From: Chloroflexota bacterium
GTDB lineage: Bacteria > Chloroflexota > Dehalococcoidia > SZUA-161 > SpSt-899
Direction of reading: 5' to 3'
Assembly (NCBI GenBank): GCA_018657655.1
Contig: JABHWQ010000138.1
Span: forward strand, 1 to 5,408
DNA length: 5,408 bases
Made by a program: the position numbers and the translations under genes. This document shows, in pieces, positions 1 to 5,408 of the stretch. Below the pieces are notes generated by a model. The model saw only the letters and a program-made list of their open reading frames with translations, did not search any database and was not told the origin of the DNA. The number at the start of each line of letters is the position of its first letter. The first letter of the stretch is position 1.

Positions 1-1382
1 AGGCCGGCCTATATGTAGTGGGCAGCGGCCAACATGAAACAGACGTATCTCAGAGACTGACTGAAGCGTCGGCTATCGCCAGCAAGGTCCTGAATGATTT
101 GAGCGGATACGTCGATATTAAACGCGCTCCAGTTATCCACTTCACAGAATCAATACCGGAAGCTATCCATGCAACTACTGGTGAGTCTCGTATGGGTGTA
201 TTTATTTGCCATTGCGGAGGAAACATAAGTGATGTTCTCGATGTACCGCGTCTCGCGCGACATTTTTTCCGGCGTGAGGGAGTAGCCTACGCTCAGGAAA
301 TTGGCTATGCATGCAGTGACGATGGCGCGCTTGAAATAAGGAATATGGCTCTTGAATGGGGCCTGACCCATGTCGTAGTAGCTGCATGTGCATGTTGTGC
401 ACTAGACCAAATTTGTTTTAGCTGTTCCGATCGCCGGATAGAGTGCAAGGAAAAACTTCTAGGATACAGTCATGAAGATGAAATATTCTATGAGTTTGTC
501 AATATTCGGGAACATTGCTCATGGGTACATCGGAAGGAGCCCCAAAAGGCCTTCGATAAAGCTAAAGCACTGATTAGAGGTGCGATGGCGCGTGCCAGTG
601 AAGGACGGTTGGAAGAAAGACGATCGTTCCCAATCGAACAAAGTGTAGCTGTTGTTGGCGATGGTTTGAGTGGGATTCAAGCAGCAAACGATCTGTCATT
701 AATGGGCATTCCAACAACTTTGATTTCTTGGAGCCAAAAAGACTTTAGCGAACACAAACAACAATTATTGCAGAAACTTAAACAGAATGGCGCCGGAGTC
801 CTTGACATGGTTCGCCTGCAAGATGTTCAAGGGACCATAGGCCAGTACAGCCTCAAATTGCTGGGCGAAGGAAACCAACAAACTGTCAGTGCCGGCGCTA
901 TTATTGTTGACTTAAGCGTTGTTGACAAAAAACACCTCCCTTCGATTGTTCAGGCGTCACTACCCTCAAAGGACGAGAAACCTGAAAGTCTTGATATGTC
1001 GATGAGTCGTATTCCCGGCATTTTCCTGTGCGGTATAGCTAAAACCAAAACCAGTGACGATGAATCCATAGTTCAGGGATCGGCAGCTGCAGCAAAGGTT
1101 GCCGTGTTATTGAGTAAAGGTGAAGTGCAACTATCTCAAACAACCGCTACCGTTGATCCGGCGGTATGCCGCGGCTGTGGAACCTGTGCCAGCATCTGCG
1201 AGTTTGGGGCAGCTTCTTTGATACATCAACCATCTGGTCTCTCTATTTCGGAGATCGATCAGGCGCTCTGCCGTGGCTGTGGAACTTGTGTAGCACATTG
1301 TCCATCGAATGCAATAGATCAAAATGGCTTGAGCGATTGTCAAATCACTGATTCTCTGGAGGCTATGCTTACCGTACCTTAG
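1..1382 (+). CDS. hdrA: HdrA-like iron-sulfur flavoprotein, C-terminal part (5' truncated by window edge)
   Basis: The reading frame is open to the left edge. The residues before the first possible start (GTG at 18) still match the family (AGLYVVGSGQ resembles the GIF.AG.AQ end of an HdrA FAD domain), so the true start lies upstream and 459 residues are visible. In fragment numbering, residues 1-35 are the tail of a first FAD domain. Residues 65-200 are an HdrA N-terminal-like domain: CHCGGNISD with C69 and C71, CSDDG at C104, a cluster of Cys at 129, 131, 132, 138 and 141, and NIREHCSWVH around C172. Residues 215-370 hold a second dinucleotide-binding fold (GDGLSG, then IPGIFLCG near its end). 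Two CxxCxxCxxxC motifs follow (C389/392/395/399 and C423/426/429/433), each expected to bind a 4Fe-4S cluster. HdrA proteins are cytoplasmic and pass electrons between flavin and iron-sulfur centres, often with HdrB/HdrC partners, which are not seen here. The partner and substrate are unknown. Family membership is sure; calling it true heterodisulfide reductase would be wrong without context. Confidence 0.9.
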   Translation, partial: AGLYVVGSGQHETDVSQRLTEASAIASKVLNDLSGYVDIKRAPVIHFTESIPEAIHATTGESRMGVFICHCGGNISDVLDVPRLARHFFRREGVAYAQEIGYACSDDGALEIRNMALEWGLTHVVVAACACCALDQICFSCSDRRIECKEKLLGYSHEDEIFYEFVNIREHCSWVHRKEPQKAFDKAKALIRGAMARASEGRLEERRSFPIEQSVAVVGDGLSGIQAANDLSLMGIPTTLISWSQKDFSEHKQQLLQKLKQNGAGVLDMVRLQDVQGTIGQYSLKLLGEGNQQTVSAGAIIVDLSVVDKKHLPSIVQASLPSKDEKPESLDMSMSRIPGIFLCGIAKTKTSDDESIVQGSAAAAKVAVLLSKGEVQLSQTTATVDPAVCRGCGTCASICEFGAASLIHQPSGLSISEIDQALCRGCGTCVAHCPSNAIDQNGLSDCQITDSLEAMLTVP

Positions 1383-1391
1383 GTCTTCAGT

Positions 1392-1398
1392 AAAGGGG
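1392..1398 (+). promoter_or_regulatory. Ribosome binding site that decides the aminotransferase start
   Basis: AAAGGGG lies five bases before ATG 1404. The in-frame GTG at 1398 overlaps this Shine-Dalgarno and has no good site of its own, so ATG 1404 is preferred and the protein begins MVKES. Confidence 0.7.
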
Positions 1399-1403
1399 TG
1401 TAT

Positions 1404-2687
1404 ATGGTAAAAGAATCAACAATACGGCTTATGACCAGGTTGGCCAACGAGCATCAGGCTGTCAACCTGTCACAGGGTTTTACAGACGAATCCGCAATTT
1501 ATGAGATGGTATGGGGTGCCATTTCCGCATCCCTGGGCGGTACCGATGAAGGCATAGCTCGGCTAGAAGGAACTACCCTTAAGGACGTCCTCGATCAAAA
1601 TGGTGGCAATATGGACCATCTTCTGAAAATGAAGTTAAAGGATGTACTCAAATCCCTCCAAAATTCCAAAGACGCCTATAACCAGTACTGTTATCCATTT
1701 GGACTTGTTGATCTACGGAATGCCATAGCCGACTATACTAATAGATTTCGAGGTTTCCGCCCCGATCCTGAGACCGAGATCACGGTAGTGCTCGGTGCTA
1801 CTGAAGGTCTTTTCACTTCTCTTAGAGCTATCTGTAATCCTGGTGATGAGCTTATCGTAATGCAGCCTTATCACGAGATGTATCCTGCTCAGGCGGAAAT
1901 TCTTGGATTGGAAGCCAAATACATCACCTTGCTGGAAAACAAGGAAAAGGGCATATGGGAATTAGACCTGGCAGAACTGGAGGGTACGATCGGTTCGAAA
2001 ACGAAGGTGTTGATTTTAAATACACCTCACAATCCCACAGGCAAAGTGTTCACCCGAGACGAGATGAATGCCATTGCAGATATCTGCAAAAAGCATGACA
2101 TAATCGTGATCACCGATGAGATATACGAACATATTCTATATGACGGTCGCGAGCATGTTTGTATGTCTGCAATTGATGGTATGAAAGATAGGACATTTGT
2201 TGTTAATGCCATCTCTAAAACCGGGAATGCCACCGGTTGGCGCGTTGGATGGATCATTTCACCTCCAGAGTACACCACACGGGTTAGAGCGCTTCATGAT
2301 ACCATGGTTATCCAGTCGCCTACACCATTGCAAAAAGGTGTAGTCAACTTGCTAGGACTTGATGATGGCTTCTATAAAAGCATGCCGGATGCCTATGCTC
2401 GGAAACGCGAAGTGCTTACTGAATCGCTGAGGAATATCGGTTTCAAAGTTACTCCCCCTGAAGGAGCCTATTATCTCTTTGCCGATTATACAGATGTCCC
2501 GGCTTTGAAAGGAATGTCGCCCATGGATGCTGCCACATTTCTGATAAAGGAAGTCGGGGTAGCTACGGTGCCGGGCGATAATTTCTATGCCATAGGCAAT
2601 TCGGGAGACAGTTACCTAAGGTTCGCTTTTTGCCGGAGTATTGAATCTCTCGAAGAAGCGGCCAGAAGGTTTGCGAAATTGAAATAG
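1404..2687 (+). CDS. PLP-dependent class I/II aminotransferase with N-terminal insertion
   Basis: This 427-residue cytoplasmic enzyme should transfer the amino group of an amino acid to a 2-oxo acid using pyridoxal phosphate. The fold-type I landmarks are in order: NLSQGF at 21-26, YNQYCYPFG at 92-100, GATEGLF in the cofactor-phosphate loop, HNPTG with N210, TDEIYEH with D238 and Y241, SKTGNATGWRVGW with the Schiff-base K272 and R280, and YLRFAF with R406 for the substrate carboxylate. All key residues are present, so it is probably active. The pattern is closest to the kynurenine/methionine/aspartate aminotransferase group, but the substrate cannot be read from the sequence. Residues about 43-88 are extra compared with ordinary members and contain LKDVL twice. 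It lies 21 bases after the HdrA-like gene, with its own Shine-Dalgarno, and probably in the same operon. An in-frame GTG at 1398 would add two residues. Confidence 0.93.
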   Translation: MVKESTIRLMTRLANEHQAVNLSQGFTDESAIYEMVWGAISASLGGTDEGIARLEGTTLKDVLDQNGGNMDHLLKMKLKDVLKSLQNSKDAYNQYCYPFGLVDLRNAIADYTNRFRGFRPDPETEITVVLGATEGLFTSLRAICNPGDELIVMQPYHEMYPAQAEILGLEAKYITLLENKEKGIWELDLAELEGTIGSKTKVLILNTPHNPTGKVFTRDEMNAIADICKKHDIIVITDEIYEHILYDGREHVCMSAIDGMKDRTFVVNAISKTGNATGWRVGWIISPPEYTTRVRALHDTMVIQSPTPLQKGVVNLLGLDDGFYKSMPDAYARKREVLTESLRNIGFKVTPPEGAYYLFADYTDVPALKGMSPMDAATFLIKEVGVATVPGDNFYAIGNSGDSYLRFAFCRSIESLEEAARRFAKLK

Positions 2688-2710
2688 AGGCATTCCGCCG
2701 GAGCGTCTCT
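2686..2710 (+). repeat. Intercistronic imperfect hairpin
   Basis: An 11-base arm (2686-2696) pairs with 2700-2710 around the three-base loop GCC. There is one A.C mismatch and two G.T wobbles. It begins inside the aminotransferase stop codon and is not followed by a T-run, so it does not look like an intrinsic terminator. It could stabilise or cleave the message between the two genes, or be chance. Confidence 0.4.
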
Positions 2711-2729
2711 ACCAAATGGGATACAATAC

Positions 2730-3149
2730 ATGCCACAAGATGAAGACAAGTCGATTGAGGTATTAGCCGAACTTAGGGCCAGAGCCCAAAACGAGCCAAT
2801 TGCTTCCTTTTTGAACTTACAATTACTGGAATTATCCCCAGGCTATGCCCGTGTATCAATGGAAGTATTACCGGAATATGAAAACTTCAATGGTGTGACT
2901 TTTGGCGGTATCATAATGGCTGTTGCCGATCAGGCATTTGCCTATGCTTCCAACTCCTTATCGTTCCCAAGCGTAGCTTCGCAATTCAATTTCCACTTCA
3001 TCTCCGGTGCCAAAGCGGGGGATTTTCTTTTGGGAGAGTGTCGTGTGTTGAAAAGCGGCAGGCGGGTAGGCATCTCTGATATGACCGTAACAAACCAAGA
3101 CGGCAAACTCCTTGCCAAAGCAACAGGTACTACCATTCCTACAGGATAG
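2730..3149 (+). CDS. PaaI-type hot-dog fold thioesterase
   Basis: A 139-residue single-domain protein, the usual length for the PaaI/YbgC-like hot-dog family, which hydrolyses acyl-CoA thioesters as homo-oligomers in the cytoplasm. The signature stretch is ENFNGVTFGGIIMAVADQAF at residues 51-70, followed by AYASNS. It contains the GG turn (59-60) and the acidic D67 on the central helix. The later strand SQFNFHFISGAKAGD, the GECRVLKSGRRVG segment and the final DGKLLAKATGT strand are also typical. The usual HG before the GG turn is NG here (N54), a change from the PaaI consensus. ATG 2730 has only a weak Shine-Dalgarno (GGGA at 2718-2721, eight bases away). It is 42 bases after the aminotransferase and likely cotranscribed. 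The acyl group is unknown; its neighbours hint at amino-acid-derived acyl-CoA or removal of dead-end CoA esters. Confidence 0.88.
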   Translation: MPQDEDKSIEVLAELRARAQNEPIASFLNLQLLELSPGYARVSMEVLPEYENFNGVTFGGIIMAVADQAFAYASNSLSFPSVASQFNFHFISGAKAGDFLLGECRVLKSGRRVGISDMTVTNQDGKLLAKATGTTIPTG

Positions 3150-3170
3150 TCCTCTCTCTTGGGCCAGCTT

Positions 3171-3190
3171 CAATGCAACGAGTTGCACTG
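3171..3190. promoter_or_regulatory. Operator-like palindrome overlapping the -35 box
   Basis: TGCAAC-GA-GTTGCA (3174-3187) is a perfect 6+6 dyad with a two-base centre. With one mismatch it extends to a 20-base dyad (3171-3190). Its right half covers the -35 box TTGCAC (3183-3188) of the transporter promoter, a typical place for a repressor dimer site. No T-run follows, so it is not an obvious terminator for the thioesterase gene. The regulator is not in the window. Confidence 0.5.
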
Positions 3191-3211
3191 GTTATCTTCA
3201 TAGGCTATAAT
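3183..3211 (+). promoter_or_regulatory. Sigma70-type promoter for the transporter genes
   Basis: The -35 box TTGCAC (3183-3188) and a consensus -10 box TATAAT (3206-3211) are separated by exactly 17 bases. Transcription would begin near 3218, leaving an untranslated leader of roughly 97 bases before the binding-protein start. It lies in the only gap large enough to separate the enzyme genes from the transporter genes. Confidence 0.75.
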
Positions 3212-3247
3212 AGCCCCCAGTAATTTACATACTTTGGAAGGGGGGCT
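3212..3247. repeat. Inverted repeat at the transcription start
   Basis: AGCCCCC (3212-3218) is the exact reverse complement of GGGGGCT (3241-3247). Inside it, AGTA (3219-3222) can pair with TACT (3230-3233), leaving TTGGAAG (3234-3240) bulged on one side. Because the 5' arm lies between the -10 box and the predicted start, most of it would not be in the RNA. A DNA operator is therefore more likely than an RNA structure, unless transcription begins a few bases earlier. Confidence 0.35.
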
Positions 3248-3300
3248 TATAGATAGAAAATAGCTCCATTGAATTGAGAAATGAAGAATTCCAACAAATA

Positions 3301-3307
3301 AGGAGGA
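3301..3307 (+). promoter_or_regulatory. Strong ribosome binding site of the binding-protein gene
   Basis: AGGAGGA is close to a perfect anti-Shine-Dalgarno match. GTG 3315 is eight bases after its GGAGG core and the adjacent ATG 3318 is eleven, so GTG fits slightly better. The choice changes the protein by one Met. The strong site fits the high expression usual for solute-binding proteins. Confidence 0.75.
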
Positions 3308-3314
3308 TAAAACC

Positions 3315-4565
3315 GTGATGAAGAAATATTTGAAATGGGCATTTGTACTCACAATGATCCTTGCCATGGTGGCAATTGGTGCTGTTGCTTGTGATGATGA
3401 CGAAACAGAAGAACCAACCGCACCGGTAACCGAGGAAGCCACTGCTCCTGCAACTGAAGAACCCGAGAAAGAGGCTTACAAGATTGGAGCAGTCCTTTCT
3501 ATAAGTGGTCCGGCTTCGAGCTTGGGCATACCCGAAGAAAATACCGCCAAGATGATGGAAGATCAGATCAATGCTGCCGGTGGAATTAATGGTCATCCGA
3601 TAAAGATGGTCGTTTATGATGACGAAACAAGTCCAGAAAAGTGTGCCACGCTGACCACGAGGCTCGTTGAACAAGATAATGTACTGGCCATTGTCGGTCC
3701 CACAACAAGTGGAAATAGTATGGCTATTATTGACATTGTCACCAATGCAGAAGTACCGCTGGTATCATGTGCTGCGGCTATCAGCATTGTGACACCTATA
3801 GAAGAACGTTACTGGGTATTCAAAACACCACAGACCGAGAAGGAAGCTGTCACTGAAATATACACCTACATGCAGACAAATGGAATTACCAAAGTGGCGC
3901 TTATTACCGATACTTCAGGCTTTGGTGCTGCCGGTTTAGCTTTCCTGGCAGCTGATGCCGAAGGTTATGGTATTGAGGTTGTTGCAGAGCAGACTTTCGA
4001 TAGTGGCGATCCCAGTATGGAAGCTCAGTTGACCAACATAATGGGATCAGATGCCGAAGCAGTTATCTGCTGGGCTACGTCCGATGAATCGGCGACTGTT
4101 GCACTTGATATGCAGACGCTCGGTATAGAAATTCCGCTATATTGCAGCCACGGCATAGCCAATATTGACTTCATTGATCAAGCTGGGGAAGCAGCTAATG
4201 GCGTGATCTTCCCTGCAGGAAAACTGTTGTTCGTAGATCGGGTTCTGGATGGCGATCCTCAGAAGCCGGTTCTGGTTAATTACATTGCCGATTATGAAGC
4301 GATCAATGGCGAAGGAACTATGAGCACATTCGGTGGACACCTGTATGATGCTCTGAGCATGGTTGCTATTGCTCTGGCAGGTGTGGACGAAGGCGCAAGC
4401 ACTGCTGATGCAAGAAGTCAAATCAGAGATGGCCTTGAGCAGATCACTGAATTTGCCGGCACAGGTGGTGTGTTTACCATGTCACCTGAAAACCATCTTG
4501 GAATGGCTCCCGGCTCATTGGGCATGATCGAGATCGTTGATGAGGCGTGGACCCTAGCGCCATAA
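3315..4565 (+). CDS. Branched-chain amino-acid-type ABC transporter substrate-binding lipoprotein
   Basis: This 416-residue type 1 periplasmic-binding-protein-fold protein (LivJ/LivK-like, Peripla_BP_6) would capture a small solute outside the membrane and deliver it to the permease downstream. Residues 1-25 form a lipoprotein signal peptide: basic MMKKYLK, then a hydrophobic run ending GAVA, with C26 as the acylation site. An acidic Thr/Pro/Glu spacer (27-54) contains the near-repeat TAPVTEEA / TAPATEEP and tethers the domain. The mature fold starts at YKIGAVLSISGPASSLG. It shows typical family features: NAAGGINGHPIKMVVYDDE, the LAIVGPTTSG loop, the domain-2 start ITKVALITDTSGFG, and FGGHLYDAL near the end. 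The start GTG 3315 has a strong AGGAGGA site; ATG 3318 is equally possible. It has its own promoter, and a large hairpin follows. The ligand could be Leu/Ile/Val, another amino acid, an amide or an aromatic acid; the family is too broad to choose. Confidence 0.93.
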   Translation: MMKKYLKWAFVLTMILAMVAIGAVACDDDETEEPTAPVTEEATAPATEEPEKEAYKIGAVLSISGPASSLGIPEENTAKMMEDQINAAGGINGHPIKMVVYDDETSPEKCATLTTRLVEQDNVLAIVGPTTSGNSMAIIDIVTNAEVPLVSCAAAISIVTPIEERYWVFKTPQTEKEAVTEIYTYMQTNGITKVALITDTSGFGAAGLAFLAADAEGYGIEVVAEQTFDSGDPSMEAQLTNIMGSDAEAVICWATSDESATVALDMQTLGIEIPLYCSHGIANIDFIDQAGEAANGVIFPAGKLLFVDRVLDGDPQKPVLVNYIADYEAINGEGTMSTFGGHLYDALSMVAIALAGVDEGASTADARSQIRDGLEQITEFAGTGGVFTMSPENHLGMAPGSLGMIEIVDEAWTLAP

Positions 4566-4591
4566 CAGCCAATAACCGTAGTATTAAGTAA

Positions 4592-4637
4592 ACAGACAAA
4601 AAGGGGGAAAGTGGAAACTTTCCCCCTTCTTGTCTGT
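4592..4637 (+). terminator. Strong hairpin between binding protein and permease (partial terminator or mRNA-stabilising stem)
   Basis: Arms 4592-4612 and 4617-4637 form a 21-pair stem with one A.C mismatch (4600/4629) and the GNRA-type tetraloop GGAA (4613-4616). The core G5A3GT/ACT3C5 is followed by the T-rich TTCTTGTCTGTATTATT, which could serve as the tail of an intrinsic terminator. It lies 26 bases after the binding-protein stop and 34 bases before the permease start. Such stems in transporter operons commonly let some transcripts through, so that the binding protein exceeds the permease. Which role applies here is inference. Confidence 0.7.
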
Positions 4638-4671
4638 ATTATTCCAATGGTAGCACCATAAGGTTCTATTG

Positions 4672-5408
4672 ATGACTTGGGAACAATTCCAGCAATATAT
4701 AGTAATCGGGATTCAAGATGGCAGTATCTATGCCTTGATTGGCTTGGGATTTACCATCATATACGCTGTCACCAATATCATCAACTTTGCCCAGGGTGAA
4801 TTTGTAATGTTGGGGGGCATGTGTTCTTACATGCTGGTAGATTCAGTTGATGTGCCTACGTTGCCCACGGTGGTCATCGCCCTTCTCTGTGCAGCGGCGA
4901 TCGGGGCTTTAATTCACCTCCTCCGAAATAGACGAATTAACCGATTCATACTCGGTTTGATGATAGTTCTTCCTCTTGCATCCATCCCTCTAGTACTGTT
5001 CTTATATGGCGAGTTTGCTTCTGTTGAGATACCTGTTGGACTTGCTTCGTTTCTTCCCGTATTGATGGTTGGGGCTGTAGGCGCTATTCTGTATCTTCTG
5101 AGTATTCGAACCGCACGCCGACCTTCCATCCTTGCGCTGATTATCATCACGATTGGTGCTGCTCTGGTTATCCGTGGGATTGCCGGTGTGCTGTGGGGGG
5201 ACAAAATGCACCGTACACCGCTCTATTGGGAAGAGCGGACTATTGATGTGCTGGATGCCACAGTTCATACCCAGGTCCTGTGGATTCTAGCGACAATGGT
5301 GATTGTAGCGATACTCCTGCAGCTATTCTTGTCACGTACGATGCTGGGCAAATCGCTTAAGGCTTGTGCCATCAATCCTGTTGGGGCTGGCCTGATGGGT
5401 ATCAATCC
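4672..5408 (+). CDS. livH: Branched-chain amino-acid-type ABC transporter permease LivH, N-terminal part (3' truncated)
   Basis: From ATG 4672 the frame is open to the right edge: 245 codons plus two bases. The product is an inner-membrane permease subunit of the HAAT/Liv family. It would pair with a LivM-type permease and LivG/LivF ATPases, expected downstream. Family signatures are GSIYALIGLGFTIIYAVTN (17-35), INFAQGEFVMLGG (37-49), the membrane segment ALIIITIGAALVIRG (155-169), and the cytoplasmic coupling-loop region SRTMLGKSLKACAINP (221-236) followed by GLMGIN. Between the segment at about 67-83 and ARRPSILALI (148-157) there is extra sequence. It includes two hydrophobic stretches (about 92-112 and 124-144) that the E. 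coli-type LivH, as I recall it, lacks. Translation likely uses AAGG (4660-4663), eight bases before the ATG. No typical stop or full length can be judged. Confidence 0.9.
   Translation, partial: MTWEQFQQYIVIGIQDGSIYALIGLGFTIIYAVTNIINFAQGEFVMLGGMCSYMLVDSVDVPTLPTVVIALLCAAAIGALIHLLRNRRINRFILGLMIVLPLASIPLVLFLYGEFASVEIPVGLASFLPVLMVGAVGAILYLLSIRTARRPSILALIIITIGAALVIRGIAGVLWGDKMHRTPLYWEERTIDVLDATVHTQVLWILATMVIVAILLQLFLSRTMLGKSLKACAINPVGAGLMGIN

Noticed and set aside
18..20. GTG at 18 as the true start of the HdrA-like protein
   Set aside because: The five codons before it (AGLYV) continue the FAD-domain tail motif, the frame is open to the edge, and no ribosome site precedes it. The gene is truncated rather than starting here.
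3150..3190. Intrinsic terminator after the thioesterase gene
   Set aside because: The only good dyad here (3174-3187) has a short stem with a two-base loop and no T-run after it. It fits a DNA operator over the -35 box better. No clear terminator is seen for the upstream genes.
3234..3262. A second promoter (TTGGAA with an A-rich -10) within the transporter leader
   Set aside because: The -10 candidate (AAAATA) is poor, and a much better promoter with consensus TATAAT lies just upstream.
3270..3298. TTGAATT...AATTCCAA partial inverted repeat in the leader
   Set aside because: It is short, AT-rich and needs a bulge; this is expected by chance in such sequence. No riboswitch fold was recognised in the leader.
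3417..3464. TAPVTEEA / TAPATEEP near-repeat in the binding protein
   Set aside because: It is real, but low-complexity Thr/Pro/Glu linkers after the lipid-anchored Cys are ordinary in such lipoproteins, so it is not listed as a finding.
3225..3674. A 149-residue open frame on the minus strand antisense to the binding-protein start
   Set aside because: It runs opposite to a clear lipoprotein gene with promoter and ribosome site. Its Cys/Phe/His-rich translation resembles no family, and it is explained by the sense-strand codon pattern.
4914..5268. Two overlapping minus-strand open frames within the permease region
   Set aside because: They are shadows of the LivH-type gene, whose frame matches the family throughout. 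Their translations are rich in Arg, Asn and Thr with no recognisable domain.

Overview
The window carries five protein-coding genes, all on the + strand; the first and last are cut by the window edges. No rRNA, tRNA, CRISPR, transposase or phage gene is visible. Base composition is moderate (by eye a little under 50% GC). The gene set is an HdrA-type iron-sulfur flavoprotein with cysteine-rich tandem architecture, an unusual class I aminotransferase, a PaaI-type thioesterase and a branched-chain amino-acid (HAAT/Liv) ABC transporter. This suggests an anaerobic bacterium that uses amino or organic acids. My best guess is a Dehalococcoidia-like Chloroflexota, with a Desulfobacterota-type anaerobe as the alternative. 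This is an impression from family resemblance, not a search result.

Layout. (1) Positions 1-1382 hold the C-terminal 459 residues of an HdrA-like protein. They comprise the tail of a first FAD domain, an HdrA N-terminal-like Cys domain (CHCGGN), a shortened second dinucleotide-binding fold and two 4Fe-4S clusters. (2) After 21 bases and a good Shine-Dalgarno comes a fold-type I PLP aminotransferase (1404-2687) with an extra ~45-residue segment near its N-terminus. (3) After 42 bases that contain a short imperfect hairpin comes a hot-dog thioesterase (2730-3149). These three look like one operon. (4) A 165-base gap (3150-3314) holds a strong sigma70-type promoter (TTGCAC-17-TATAAT), a palindrome overlapping its -35 box, a second inverted repeat at the start of transcription, and an AGGAGGA ribosome binding site. 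(5) A lipoprotein solute-binding protein (3315-4565) follows. (6) A 106-base gap holds a 21-bp hairpin capped by a GGAA tetraloop. (7) The LivH-type permease (4672 to the right edge) follows; the LivM, LivG and LivF partners presumably lie beyond the window.

How they may work together (inference): the Liv-type importer brings in branched-chain amino acids or a related small solute. The aminotransferase would convert an amino acid to its 2-oxo acid. The thioesterase would release an acid from an acyl-CoA, and the HdrA-like protein would handle low-potential electrons from the oxidation steps. The separate promoter and operator-like palindrome upstream of the binding protein suggest that uptake is controlled independently of the upstream enzyme genes. 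Nothing in the window is clearly a wholly new system. The most interesting points are the Cys-rich HdrA variant with a reduced second flavin domain, the inserted segments in the aminotransferase and permease, and the regulatory dyads around the transporter promoter.
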